Positions 26,518 to 35,124 of a DNA stretch of 64,000 nucleotides are shown piece after piece (the stretch's first letter is position 1; the number at the start of each line of letters is the position of its first letter). The DNA is taken from contig CBDCQE010000003.1 of the NCBI GenBank assembly GCA_965220505.1, positions 868,001-932,000 on the forward strand, written 5' to 3'. A model generated the notes under the pieces. The model ran no database searches, was not told where the DNA came from, and saw nothing but the letters and a program-made list of their open reading frames with translations. The position numbers and the translations under genes are program-made. The stretch is from Bin87 sp965220505 (lineage in GTDB: Bacteria; Chloroflexota; Dehalococcoidia; Lucifugimonadales; UBA3495).

Positions 26518-27213
26518 TTACGCGGCTCCTCGGACGGGGATGGTGTCGGGGAACTTGACGTGGAAGGTGGCCTCCAGGGCGCGTTTCCACAGGGGCGACA
26601 GCTCGATGGATGAAGGATCGCCGCGGAGGGTCAGGTCGGCCGGATGACAGGAGCAGGGCCGGGGAGTGAGGCCGCGGGCGTAGAAGTTGTGGTGGTCGGG
26701 GAGCCGGGCCAATGGGGACCGGCTCAAGCCGTGGGCCTGGGAGATCTCCTGATAGTTGGGCAGAGCCATGATCTCCGCCAGTGACCGGGGAATCGGGCGC
26801 GACGGCGGGCGCGGGGGACGGCGAGCGCGTCCGGCCACCAGCCGGCCGGCGATGGCTCCCTCCACCGCGCGGATGAGCGCCGCCACACGGTTGCGGGCGC
26901 GGCGGCTGAGACGCTGGCGCTGGCCGGGATCCGCCGCCGCCAGTTGATCGGGCAACCGGTAGATGTTCCGAAAGATGCGCACTCCGCCGTTGGAGATCCG
27001 GCCCTCGGCCGCCATGACGAACAGGTAGTTGGTCAGCCGGCGTCGAGTGTAACGGTGAACCCAGTTTCGATCCACCACCGCAGCCGTGGCGGCGTGGGAC
27101 GCCGCCCGGGCCAGGGCGTTGGCGGCGCGGCCGTAGTCGCCAGCGTTGTGGTCGGACCGGGCCAGCGATAAGAACCGCCGGGCCTGGGTTTGGTGATGCT
27201 GGACACTGCCCAT
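26518..27213 (-). CDS. HEPN-like protein with proline/arginine-rich linker
   Basis: 231 residues from ATG 27213. The first 85 residues (QARRFLSLARSDHNAGDYGR, ALARAASHAATAAVV, then DRNWVHRYTRRRL) resemble the small HEPN/PaREP1-like proteins at 40952 and 41336: same 'HF-L--A---L--G' helix, an A-A-H-A-A helix and an R..W.H segment. A basic Pro-rich linker (RARRPPRPPSRPIPRSL) joins a C-terminal region with CSCH and several His that I do not recognise. HEPN proteins are often RNases or toxins; activity here is unknown. A repeat-filled gap lies on either side. Confidence 0.6.
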   Translation of the reverse strand: MGSVQHHQTQARRFLSLARSDHNAGDYGRAANALARAASHAATAAVVDRNWVHRYTRRRLTNYLFVMAAEGRISNGGVRIFRNIYRLPDQLAAADPGQRQRLSRRARNRVAALIRAVEGAIAGRLVAGRARRPPRPPSRPIPRSLAEIMALPNYQEISQAHGLSRSPLARLPDHHNFYARGLTPRPCSCHPADLTLRGDPSSIELSPLWKRALEATFHVKFPDTIPVRGAA

Positions 27214-27798
27214 GGTGAACGCACGCTCCTTTGTTTACATCGATGCACAGGATGGACAGGATGAGGATTGGTATTAGATGGGGTCGGGATGATTTCTTGG
27301 GGTTTGGATGTTCACAGGCGATAGATGTTTGGTTGCCACAGGCGGTTGGTGGTTGGTTGGCGTTGACCAGGTTCCGGATGTTGATCAGCCCCACGGCCGA
27401 GGGATTTGCGCTGGGGTTTTTTGCTCTCATTTCCCATGTCTGGGGGCACGATGCCCGAAACATGGCGCGCTGTGGCGGGCGCGGTGGCCGGGGCGACTAC
27501 ACCGATTAGAGCGGTCGGCGGCAGTCTCCCGCGAAGGCCGATAGCGACTTGGTTGCTGATGGATTTTGGCCGTACTAGCCGGGACCTGGTCGGAATGAGG
27601 ATATCCTTGCCTGTGGAAGCCATGATAGCACGGGCGTTCTGTGGGTTGCGGGCCGTGGGTGTCAGGAGTTTAGATTGCATGGATGGACGGGATGGACGGG
27701 ATTTTTGATAAAGATCGGAGTACCCATCAACTCGAGACGGTTGCACAGTGGGTTGTCGTCAAGACGCCGTGCGGGGATGGTGTACAATCGCCAACGGT
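27214..27798. other. Non-coding gap with two R3 repeats
   Basis: 585 bases with no convincing gene. R3 copies lie at about 27233-27267 and 27675-27707. Short frames on both strands show no ribosome site or family pattern. Confidence 0.5.
27783..27788 (+). promoter_or_regulatory. -10 box giving a leaderless IMPase transcript
   Basis: TACAAT followed by CG and only ten bases before the ATG at 27799, leaving no room for a ribosome site. Confidence 0.5.
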
Positions 27799-28746
27799 AT
27801 GGCAACGAAACAGATTGCAGAATCGACCGGCGTCGAGATTGAGGCGGCCGCAGTGGAATTCGCGCGCGGCGCGGGCGATCTGCTGGCCGGCCACTTCGGA
27901 CGCGCCCTCAGCGTGGAGTACAAGGACAAGGCGCAGCAGGACCCGGTAACCACCGCCGACAAGGAGACCCAAGCCTACCTGGAGGAACAGATCCGTCGCC
28001 GGTTTCCCGACCATGGCATATTGGGCGAGGAAGACGACGCCAGCGCCGACGGAGAGCGGACTGCCGCCGATTTCCTGTGGGTGCTGGACCCCCTGGACGG
28101 GACCACCAACTTCATGAACGGTTTGCCCGTGTACGCTTCCTCCATAGGGGTGCTGTACCGGGGCCGGCCGCTGGCGGGCGCCGTGTACATTCCCTGGCCT
28201 TCCGCCAGCAGCTCCGGCGTTGTGGTCCACTGCCGTGTTGGCGGCGGAGCCTTTGCCGACGGCGAGCCCGTCTCGGTATACCAGGCGGAAAAACCCCGTG
28301 GCGACCGCCTCATCGGACTGCCCGGCTCTTTCGGCGCGTCAACCCGAGTTGGCAAGGGACTGAAGGGGCAGCCGCTGGGTCAACCCCGGGTCACCGGGAG
28401 CATCGCCTACGAGCTTGCGATGACCGCCCTGGGCGTGATGCAGTTTGCCGTCATCGGCGCGCCTCGCATGTGGGACATGCTGGGCGGCACCGTGGCCGTG
28501 CAGGAAGCCGGCGGCACGGTGATGACCCGGTTGTCGGGCCGCAAGCAATGGCATCCCCTCGATTCCCTGGTGCCGACTTGGGACGATAAACCGCCCACCA
28601 TGGCCGAGTTGCGCAAATGGGTCGCGCCGTTGGTCGCGGCCAATCCAACCCTGGCTCCCCTGATAGCCCACAACCTGCATAATCGCAGGCGTCCGTTCCG
28701 ACGAATGTACCGGGGCGTCAAGAAGGCCCTGGGCGCATCGAAGTAA
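27799..28746 (+). CDS. Inositol monophosphatase family phosphatase
   Basis: 315-residue Mg2+-dependent sugar-phosphate or inositol-phosphatase. Motifs: DPVTTADKETQAYLEEQI, GILGEEDD (metal Glu), LWVLDPLDGTTNFMNG (motif 1, metal Asp pair) and PRMWDMLGGTVAVQEAGG (motif 2). The C-terminal extension of about 45 basic residues is unusual. ATG 27799 is preferred over a GTG-type extension because the -10 box ends ten bases before it, implying leaderless translation. The neighbouring gene at 28781 follows after 34 bases. Confidence 0.92.
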   Translation: MATKQIAESTGVEIEAAAVEFARGAGDLLAGHFGRALSVEYKDKAQQDPVTTADKETQAYLEEQIRRRFPDHGILGEEDDASADGERTAADFLWVLDPLDGTTNFMNGLPVYASSIGVLYRGRPLAGAVYIPWPSASSSGVVVHCRVGGGAFADGEPVSVYQAEKPRGDRLIGLPGSFGASTRVGKGLKGQPLGQPRVTGSIAYELAMTALGVMQFAVIGAPRMWDMLGGTVAVQEAGGTVMTRLSGRKQWHPLDSLVPTWDDKPPTMAELRKWVAPLVAANPTLAPLIAHNLHNRRRPFRRMYRGVKKALGASK

Positions 28747-28780
28747 TCGTCCGCCAGCTTCATCTTATTTCAGCACGGTC

Positions 28781-29428
28781 ATGTCAGTTCGCTACGGCGT
28801 CAGCCTGCTCACCGATCCTGATTTCACCGCTCGCGCTTACCGGGCGCGCCAGTTGATTTGCGGCCAGTTCGCTTGCTGGGCGGCTGAGATGCACATGCTG
28901 CACATGCAGATGTCCGATTACTTCCCCTTTGACGGGACAGATGACCCGAACGCCGAGGGCCAGTTGGCGCGAGAACTGGAACGGCTCGCGGAGCGCTACC
29001 GCCGCGTTTCGCCGCGCTTTCCGCTGTTCAACCGGGGCATCACCACGACGCGCAACACCGATGACGACGGCAACATCTGGTTGGACTTCTCTCCGGAAGT
29101 GGTGAACGAATCGCTGTACCGGTTGCAGGCGATGGTCGCTGATCTTTTGGAACGCAATTCGGATGTGGGTGGTCCGCGCCGCGTTTACGGCCCCGATTTT
29201 CCGCCCCAGATGCCGCTGCTGTCCCACGCGAACCTGCCCGACTCGGTCTTTGACAGCGCCATCGAGTTCGCGCGATCCGTTACCGACGAACTCAAGGTGT
29301 CGCAAATCACCCGGGCGTGGCGATTGACGTTGACGCGCTTCGAGTCGAGTGCCGCCGGCGACGACTGGTCCGGCGGACGGTGGGCGACCGATTTGCAGTG
29401 GCGCGTCATCGGCAGCTACAGCCTGTAA
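28781..29428 (+). CDS. Hypothetical protein, possibly 2H-phosphoesterase-like
   Basis: 215 residues with no signal peptide. MSVRYGVSLLTDPDFTARAY, then MHMLHMQMSDYFPF and, later, MPLLSHANLPDSVFDSAIEF followed by WRLTLTRFES, loosely resemble the strand-H-x-x order of 2'-5' RNA ligase/2H phosphoesterase proteins, but the HxS/T motifs are not clean, so the suggestion is weak. No ribosome site precedes ATG 28781. Same strand as the IMPase, probably cotranscribed. Confidence 0.6.
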   Translation: MSVRYGVSLLTDPDFTARAYRARQLICGQFACWAAEMHMLHMQMSDYFPFDGTDDPNAEGQLARELERLAERYRRVSPRFPLFNRGITTTRNTDDDGNIWLDFSPEVVNESLYRLQAMVADLLERNSDVGGPRRVYGPDFPPQMPLLSHANLPDSVFDSAIEFARSVTDELKVSQITRAWRLTLTRFESSAAGDDWSGGRWATDLQWRVIGSYSL

Positions 29429-29500
29429 CGCTCGGTGTTGCCGTCCGTTGCCCGGTGATAATCTATACTAGATTCCCGAGGTCAGATATCCGACACGGTC

Positions 29501-30349
29501 ATGGGCTCGAATATCGTAACGGTTCTAACTTCGTCGATCATAGCGGCGATAGTGATGGCCGGCATCTGCGCGGTCATCCAGGCGGTGGTCAAGGTGCGCG
29601 CTCATCGCCAGTTGACCCGACTGCATCGGGAACTGGATTTGGCCCGCCAGGAGCATATCCAATCGATGCAATTCCAGCACCAGCGCCAGTGCCAGCTATC
29701 CGCCCAACTTGGCCTGGCCGAGCCACCCCTGCCGGATGTCCTGCAACCTCAACCGGAACCGGACGACACTGGAAAACGCCGTTTCCGGATTCCACTCAGC
29801 CTGCCCTTCCGCCAGAACGGGTCTTTGTTGCAGCGGGCGCCGCGCGGGTCTTCGGCCTTCATCGTGGGCCGTTACGGCGCGAGTTTCGTCGCCTCAACGG
29901 TGTGGAAGACCTCTTCCGGCAGCATCCTGCGCCTGGCCAGTCCGGTCACGAGCCGTGTCCTGGCCTTCGGTCCCCGCGTCATTGGCTTCGCACCCAGGTT
30001 CGCTGCGGCCGGCGGAGGCGCGACCGGCTCGATTGCCGCCAGCACCGGGGTCCGATTCGCGCTGGGCGCAATCTCGATTGTGGGCCTCATTATCGGCCCC
30101 CTCTTGACGGCCTGGGCCGTCTATCGGGAGTTGCGCAAGCTCCGCAGGGCTCGCGAAGAGCACGCCGAAACCCTGGCCCAATTCAGCGCCGATCTCGAGG
30201 AGATGTCCCGCCACACCACCGAACTGGAAGCCCGACTGACGGCCGAAACCCGCCCAGGAAATCAGGCCAGCCCGAAGACGGAGGCGGGCGTGAACGCGCC
30301 GGTCTCTTTGGTCAGTCGCTCGATAGGAGCAGATCGGCCGCGGGTCTAG
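29501..30349 (+). CDS. Membrane protein with coiled-coil segments
   Basis: 282 residues. An N-terminal membrane helix (IVTVLTSSIIAAIVMAGICA) is followed by a charged coiled coil (AHRQLTRLHRELDLARQEHI), a Gly/Ser/Ala-rich middle, a second hydrophobic helix (FALGAISIVGLIIGPLLTAW) and a second coiled coil (LRKLRRAREEHAETLAQFSA). Topology looks like a hairpin with both coiled coils on one face. No family recognised. TATACT at 29464 may be its -10. The stop overlaps that of the next gene by four bases. Confidence 0.6.
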   Translation: MGSNIVTVLTSSIIAAIVMAGICAVIQAVVKVRAHRQLTRLHRELDLARQEHIQSMQFQHQRQCQLSAQLGLAEPPLPDVLQPQPEPDDTGKRRFRIPLSLPFRQNGSLLQRAPRGSSAFIVGRYGASFVASTVWKTSSGSILRLASPVTSRVLAFGPRVIGFAPRFAAAGGGATGSIAASTGVRFALGAISIVGLIIGPLLTAWAVYRELRKLRRAREEHAETLAQFSADLEEMSRHTTELEARLTAETRPGNQASPKTEAGVNAPVSLVSRSIGADRPRV

Positions 30350-31128
30350 TGCATTACCAACCCGCCGTCCACGTTGATGGTCTGGCCGGTGATGTTCCGC
30401 GCGCCCGGGCTGGCCAGGAACGCGGCCATGGCAGCGATGTCTTCCGGCTCGTTGGCCCGCCCGATGGGAATGTTCGACGCCCGTTGAGCCTGCAACTCGT
30501 CCACCGAAATTCCCATCTCGGCCGCGCGCTGTTCCATGGTGCTGGTGGACATCGCCGTGATGGTCGAGCCGGGGCAGATGGCGTTGACATTGATATCGTA
30601 GCGCGCCAACTGGTGCGCCGCGATGAGTGTCATGGATATGACGGCGCCCTTGCTGGCGGCGTAGGCGGCGTTGGAGGTTCCCCGGTAGCCCTTACCAGCG
30701 ATTGACGCGATGTTGACGATGCGCCCGCCGCCGCTCTGCTCGATCATCTGTCGGGCCGTGCGCTGCATTACGAAGAACGCGCCCCGGGCGTTTACCCGGT
30801 GGATGCGGTCCCAGTCATCCTCGGAAATATCCATGATGTCGAGGTAACGGGTGACCCCGGCGTTGTTGACCAGGATGTCCACTCGCCCCAGCGCGCTCAC
30901 GGTGTCGGCGATCACCCGGTCAATATCGGCTCCATCGCCGATGTCGGCCGCGATGGCCACGCTATTGCGGCCGGTGGCCCGAACGTCGGTAGAAGTTTCC
31001 TCCACCGCGTCCGCCAGGATGTCGGTGACGGCAACATCGGCCCCGTCGCCGGCCAACGCCAGCGCGGTGGCTCGACCCATGCCACGCCCAGCGCCGGTAA
31101 CCAGCGCAACCTTTCCTTCCAATGACAT
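30346..31128 (-). CDS. SDR family oxidoreductase (glucose dehydrogenase/FabG-like)
   Basis: 260-residue classical SDR, all hallmarks intact: TGAGRGMGRATALALAGDGA cofactor loop with VTDILADAV (an Asp at the end of strand 2 favours NAD), DILVNNAGV, Ser in NIASIAG, YAASKGAVISM (YxxxK), and the end TGQTINVDGGLVMH. ATG 31128 is preceded by AGAGGA. Substrate unknown. Confidence 0.9.
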   Translation of the reverse strand: MSLEGKVALVTGAGRGMGRATALALAGDGADVAVTDILADAVEETSTDVRATGRNSVAIAADIGDGADIDRVIADTVSALGRVDILVNNAGVTRYLDIMDISEDDWDRIHRVNARGAFFVMQRTARQMIEQSGGGRIVNIASIAGKGYRGTSNAAYAASKGAVISMTLIAAHQLARYDINVNAICPGSTITAMSTSTMEQRAAEMGISVDELQAQRASNIPIGRANEPEDIAAMAAFLASPGARNITGQTINVDGGLVMH

Positions 31129-31200
31129 AGCGATCCTCTCCGTGTAGTCCGGTTCAGCGTTCCGTCAGCGGCTCCAGCAGGTCCATAGTGTTTCAACCTA

Positions 31201-32334
31201 TTACAGCGCCCGCAGCAGCTCCTGGTAGTTCTCCCGTCCCGTCCGTCGCAGGCGGAGTTCTTCCGTAATCTCCAGGTCACCGGAGTCTTCCAGCAGTTCC
31301 ACGTGGGCGACCACTTCCGTCAGCGCCGCGAAGAAGTTTCCGCCCTCCAGCTTGCGTCGCTCAAAGGTCCGGCGGGTCACGTCCTCCAGGGGTTGCGGTT
31401 CCGGCCCGGCCGTTACCAGAATGCGGCCCAATCGCCGGGCGTGGAACCGGATCAGGTCCGCCGCCCGCTGCGCCGTCTGGAAGTTGAACTTGTGGTTGTT
31501 GTAGAGACGGTGCGCCGGCAGGATGGCCACCTCGGTGCCCAGATCAGCCACCCGCTGCAGTGAGCGCAGGTAGGTCAGCAAGCCGTAGGAGTCGTCGGGG
31601 TCCTGGTAGTGGACAGGCAGGTTGCGGCGCACCTCACCGGTGTAGTCGGTTTTCATGGTGGGATGCGGACTGATCTCGGGCAGCACGTGGTCGCCGGTGA
31701 AAACGATGTCGCTGCCGGTTCCGTTGCCGATGACGGCGCAGATTTCGTCGGGCGAGTGCCCGGGGGCGTGCATATAGGTCAGCATGCCCTGTTGTTCGCC
31801 GTGGGTGATCGCGTGCCCGACGTGGTGCGTACGGCGCGAAGCCATGTACCGTTGCCGCTCCTCGGAATCCGAGTGTGTGAAACCATTGGCTCGCGCTGTG
31901 GTCCACATCGCCTCTTTGATGGGAGAGTTGGTCGCCATTTGCAGGTCCCGAGGATCAAAGGGCAACAACGGTTGGTAAATGTCGTGCGCCCATAGCTCCG
32001 CACCGGACTGCTCGATGACACGCGCCACTCCGCCGTCATGGTCGGCGTGGCCGTGGGTGATGATCACCCGGTCGATGTCCCGCACTTCCAGCCCGCCCAG
32101 GGCCATACCCGTTCGCAGGAGGTCGAAGGATGCTTCGGCCCCGGGATCGATGAGCGTCAGTCCTTCGTTCTCGAAGATGTACGCCCACGTCGGCCCGGTA
32201 TGGGAATGCCCTTCCTGCGGCACGGCGACGGTGTGAATGATTCGCCCGTACCCATCGGTCAGCCGCAGGGTCATACCGTTGCCGGCGGAGTCGCCGTTAC
32301 GGAGGACATCGATCTCGGTGAAGTAGTCGGGCAT
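31201..32334 (-). CDS. MBL-fold metallo-hydrolase
   Basis: 377-residue metallo-beta-lactamase-fold hydrolase with ITHGHADHDGG (HxHxDH zinc site), APGHSPDEI (third His) and FTGDHVLP (bridging Asp); AILPAHRLYNN gives the last His. Relatives include glyoxalase II-like thioesterases and lactonases. The C-terminal 120 residues are helical and probably control access to the site. ATG 32334 follows AGGAGGGACC. The gap of about 70 bases to the downstream SDR on the same strand suggests possible cotranscription. Confidence 0.9.
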   Translation of the reverse strand: MPDYFTEIDVLRNGDSAGNGMTLRLTDGYGRIIHTVAVPQEGHSHTGPTWAYIFENEGLTLIDPGAEASFDLLRTGMALGGLEVRDIDRVIITHGHADHDGGVARVIEQSGAELWAHDIYQPLLPFDPRDLQMATNSPIKEAMWTTARANGFTHSDSEERQRYMASRRTHHVGHAITHGEQQGMLTYMHAPGHSPDEICAVIGNGTGSDIVFTGDHVLPEISPHPTMKTDYTGEVRRNLPVHYQDPDDSYGLLTYLRSLQRVADLGTEVAILPAHRLYNNHKFNFQTAQRAADLIRFHARRLGRILVTAGPEPQPLEDVTRRTFERRKLEGGNFFAALTEVVAHVELLEDSGDLEITEELRLRRTGRENYQELLRAL

Positions 32335-32390
32335 TTGGGGGTCCCTCCTGGCGCGGAAGCGACAATAGTATTCGATACTATACGGCGCGC

Positions 32391-32396
32391 ATTATA
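32391..32396 (-). promoter_or_regulatory. -10 box, MBL hydrolase
   Basis: Minus-strand TATAAT followed by GCGCG, 56 bases before ATG 32334; no -35 seen. Confidence 0.4.
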
Positions 32397-32440
32397 ACCG
32401 CTTGGCGGGCGCCCGCGGCGGAGTTTCGTTTCAGGTGGTT

Positions 32441-32571
32441 TGTTTGCACGGATGCACAGGATGGACGGGATTTTTGGATGTAAGGGATACCTGGATACCG
32501 GCCCCGTATCAAGTACGGGGTGACCCCGCATCGGGGTGCGGGGCAGGCTGTTCTTTCGCCGGTATGACGAG
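32441..32571. repeat. Composite repeat R3 + R1 upstream of an SDR gene
   Basis: R3 (TTTGCACGGATGCACAGGA, then TGGACGGGATTTTT) is followed at 32491 by a variant R1 (TGGATACCGGCCCCGTATC ... TTTCGCCGGTATGACG). The bases after it, GAGAATAAACCA, recur after the R3+R1 copy near 34043. The region 32335-32689 contains no gene. Confidence 0.75.
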
Positions 32572-32636
32572 AATAAACCATTGAATTGCAGCGCTATCGC
32601 GGTCCGCAACTCCGCGTCGGAAAAGGTGGTTGCCCC

Positions 32637-32645
32637 TGCTATAAT
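32637..32645 (+). promoter_or_regulatory. Extended -10 promoter, SDR gene
   Basis: TG-C-TATAAT, 44 bases before ATG 32690. Confidence 0.55.
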
Positions 32646-32689
32646 GCCGGCGTCCGACAGTCAAGACGTCGAAGGCAGGAGGTTGCACG

Positions 32690-33460
32690 ATGCGATTGGA
32701 AGGCAAGGTGGCGCTGATCAGCGGAGCAGCCAGCGGGGTGGATGGTGAGTTGATGGGCTTTGGCGGAGCCGCGGCCCGAATGTTTTGCCGGGAGGGCGCC
32801 AGGGTCGTGCTGGGCGACATCAATACGGAGGGCGGCGAGCGCACCGCCGAGCAGATCCGCGCCGCCGGCGGCGATGCCATATTCGTGAAGCTCGACGTAA
32901 CCCAGGAGCAGGACTGGATCGACGCCGTTGCCGCCACCGTGTCCGCCTACGGGACCCTGAACGTCCTGGTGAACAACGCCGGTTCCGGCGCCCGCTACAC
33001 GGTTGAGGAAACGACCGAAGAGGCATGGGACGGCCAGATCGACGTCCACGGCAAGGGCACCTTCCTCGGAACCAAGCACGCCATCCCCGAGATGCTCAAG
33101 GCCGGCGGTGGTTCCATCGTGAATATTTCCTCAATCTACGGCCTGGTGGGAAGCCCCACGTCTACGGCATACCACGCCGGCAAGGGCGCGATCCGTCTGT
33201 TGACCAAGTCCACGGCCATGCAGTACGCCGCCGACAACATCCGCGCGAATTCCATCCACCCCGGCTATTGCCGCACACCGTTGACCGCTCGAAGCTACGA
33301 GAACGAACGGCACTTCACCTGGATCAACGAGCAGATCCCCATGGGAAGGGTCGGCATTGCCGACGACATCGCGTATGGCATCGTCTTCCTGGCGTCAGAC
33401 GAGTCCTCCTTCATGACCGGTTCGGAATTGGTCATCGACGGCGGCACCACCGCACAGTAG
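32690..33460 (+). CDS. SDR family oxidoreductase
   Basis: 256-residue short-chain dehydrogenase. The cofactor loop is modified by an insertion (ISGAASGVDGELMGFGGAAA), then LGDINTEGGERT (Asp favours NAD), NVLVNNAGSG, Ser in VNISSIYG, YHAGKGAIRLL (YxxxK) and TGSELVIDGGTTAQ. The insertion MGFGG is also seen in a subgroup where A is replaced between TGxxxG and G. ATG 32690 follows AGGAGG. Confidence 0.9.
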   Translation: MRLEGKVALISGAASGVDGELMGFGGAAARMFCREGARVVLGDINTEGGERTAEQIRAAGGDAIFVKLDVTQEQDWIDAVAATVSAYGTLNVLVNNAGSGARYTVEETTEEAWDGQIDVHGKGTFLGTKHAIPEMLKAGGGSIVNISSIYGLVGSPTSTAYHAGKGAIRLLTKSTAMQYAADNIRANSIHPGYCRTPLTARSYENERHFTWINEQIPMGRVGIADDIAYGIVFLASDESSFMTGSELVIDGGTTAQ

Positions 33461-33491
33461 GCCATTTCTAGACCGGGAAGGAGCATGGCCA

Positions 33492-33962
33492 ATGGCGGTA
33501 TCCAAGGACCGGGTGCTGTTCAAAGAGCACGGCGTGCTCGTTACCTACGAGCGGTTCATCGAACCGGAGGGTAAGGAGTACCGGATCGAGGACATCCTCG
33601 CGGTCGACATGGAGATCGTCGAGGAGGAATCGGACCGGCCGCCCATCCGATGGTGGCGCACCGTGGGCAGTGGGGGAATCATCGGGTTTGCCGTGGCTGC
33701 CGTGGGTGGCTTCGCCGGCGCATGGCTGACCATGGGGATCTTGGTCGTGCTGATGGCGGTGGCGGTGACCTGGTGGAGCAACCGCATCCGGTCCAACAAG
33801 TTCAAGGTCTACCACGTCATCGTGACCCTGCCCACCCAGCGGGAGGACCGGCAGGAACACCGCATCATATCGTCTACCAGCCGTTTTTTCAGCGAACGAC
33901 TGAAGGTGGCCCTGGAACGGGCGATGGTGGAGCGGCCGGCGCGGTTTGAAGGGAAAGGGTAG
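33492..33962 (+). CDS. Small two-helix membrane protein, DUF6232-like
   Basis: 156 residues with a soluble N-terminal beta-rich part (VLFKEHGVLVTYERFIEPEG), two central membrane helices (GSGGIIGFAVAAVGGFAGAW and GILVVLMAVAVTWW) and a C-terminal strand plus helix. The order (strands, two helices, strands) resembles DUF6232 proteins, which have no known function. AAGGAG lies eight bases before ATG 33492. It follows the SDR gene by 31 bases, probably in one transcript. Confidence 0.6.
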   Translation: MAVSKDRVLFKEHGVLVTYERFIEPEGKEYRIEDILAVDMEIVEEESDRPPIRWWRTVGSGGIIGFAVAAVGGFAGAWLTMGILVVLMAVAVTWWSNRIRSNKFKVYHVIVTLPTQREDRQEHRIISSTSRFFSERLKVALERAMVERPARFEGKG

Positions 33963-33979
33963 CATCCCGTTTTAGGCAG

Positions 33980-34043
33980 TTTCTTTGCATGGATGGACAG
34001 GATGCAAGGGATTATTGGATTCCGGCTTTCGCCGGAATGACGA
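33980..34043. repeat. Composite repeat R3 + R1 downstream of the DUF6232-like gene
   Basis: R3 core TTTGCATGGATGGACAGGA then R1 TGGATTCCGGC/GCCGGAATGACG, ending GAGAAGAATAAACCA. Same order and orientation as the copy at 32441-32571, so the two form direct repeats around 32690-33962. Confidence 0.75.
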
Positions 34044-34070
34044 GAAGAATAAACCACCTACACTGGAACG

Positions 34071-35048
34071 CTACCCCTCGCTGACGTCGATGACCACCTT
34101 GCCGACGGTGGCCGCGCGCACTGCCTCGTGGGCTCCGGCGGTGTCTTCCAGTGGGAAGTGAGGGCCGTCCATTCCCACCAGATCCCCGGATGCCAGCCAG
34201 CGGTTAGTGTCTTCGACTCCAGCGGTCTTGGCCTCTTCGGACATGTCGTACACCAGCACGTGCCGCACGTTCACGTTACTGACCGGGAATTCGAACGGCG
34301 GCGCTGGTCCGTCTCCGGCGGCGTAGATGGCGATGCTGCCGCCCCGCTTGATGATCCGTTGGCTCACCGCGAAGTTGCCGGAGTAGTCCACCTCGACGAT
34401 CAGGTCGACGCCCTCACCGTTGGTGATTTCCAGGATCCGCGCGGCGGTGTCCTCGGTGCGGTAGTTGACGGTGTGCTGCGCGCCGGCCTGGCGAGCGATC
34501 TCTGCCTTGGCATCGCCGCTCACCGTGCTGATGATCGTGTCGGCGCCGCCTATTCTCGCCATCTGCAGCGCCATGTTGCCCACCGCTCCGGCGCCTCCGG
34601 GAACCAGGATGGTCTTGCCGTCCAACGGCCCGTCGGCGAACACGCAGCGGTGCGCGGTGAGGGCGGGCACACCCAGGCCGGCCGCAAGGGAGAAGTCGAC
34701 GTTATCGGGCATCCGGACGGCCCGGTTCGACGGCTGCACCGTGTACTCCGCAGCGGTTCCGAAAGCCCTTCCGAACTGAGACTGGTAGAGCCAAACCCGC
34801 TCGCCTAACCGGCTTTCCGGCACCCCTTCGCCTACCAGGTCGATGACGCCGCCGCCGTCCTGGTTGGGGATAATGCGTGGGTGGCTGATCCGAGCGGTCG
34901 TGCCCTGCCGCCGTTTCCAGTCCGACGGGTTTACCCCGGACGTGACCACCCGAACCCGCACCTCGCCGGGCCCCGGCTCCGGATCGGGCATCTCGCCAAC
35001 CTGCAGCACCGAGGCGTCTCCATTTTCCTCATACCAGACTGCGCGCAT
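34071..35048 (-). CDS. Quinone oxidoreductase-like MDR (zinc-independent)
   Basis: 325-residue medium-chain reductase of the NADPH:quinone reductase group. GROES-like N-terminal domain (PEPGPGEVRVRVVTSGVNPSDW, IIPNQDGGGVIDLVG) and Rossmann domain with ILVPGGAGAVGNMALQMA. Structural and catalytic zinc cysteines are absent, as expected. Some relatives act on enones or quinones with NADPH. ATG 35048 follows AGGAGG. No operon partner is obvious; the upstream peptidase ends 76 bases away on the same strand. Confidence 0.88.
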   Translation of the reverse strand: MRAVWYEENGDASVLQVGEMPDPEPGPGEVRVRVVTSGVNPSDWKRRQGTTARISHPRIIPNQDGGGVIDLVGEGVPESRLGERVWLYQSQFGRAFGTAAEYTVQPSNRAVRMPDNVDFSLAAGLGVPALTAHRCVFADGPLDGKTILVPGGAGAVGNMALQMARIGGADTIISTVSGDAKAEIARQAGAQHTVNYRTEDTAARILEITNGEGVDLIVEVDYSGNFAVSQRIIKRGGSIAIYAAGDGPAPPFEFPVSNVNVRHVLVYDMSEEAKTAGVEDTNRWLASGDLVGMDGPHFPLEDTAGAHEAVRAATVGKVVIDVSEG

Positions 35049-35124
35049 TTCAATACCTCCTGGGCCGGCGCGGAAGAACCCCCGGCCAGACGACGTCCTG
35101 GGTCAGTTGGTCAGTTGTTTCCGC

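Noticed and set aside
25265..27463. Very long minus-strand frame (732 codons) ending in an SDR
   Set aside because: The first 460 residues run through repeat DNA and across the HEPN-like gene; they are low-complexity and have no family pattern. The SDR has its own GAGGAGG site and promoter.
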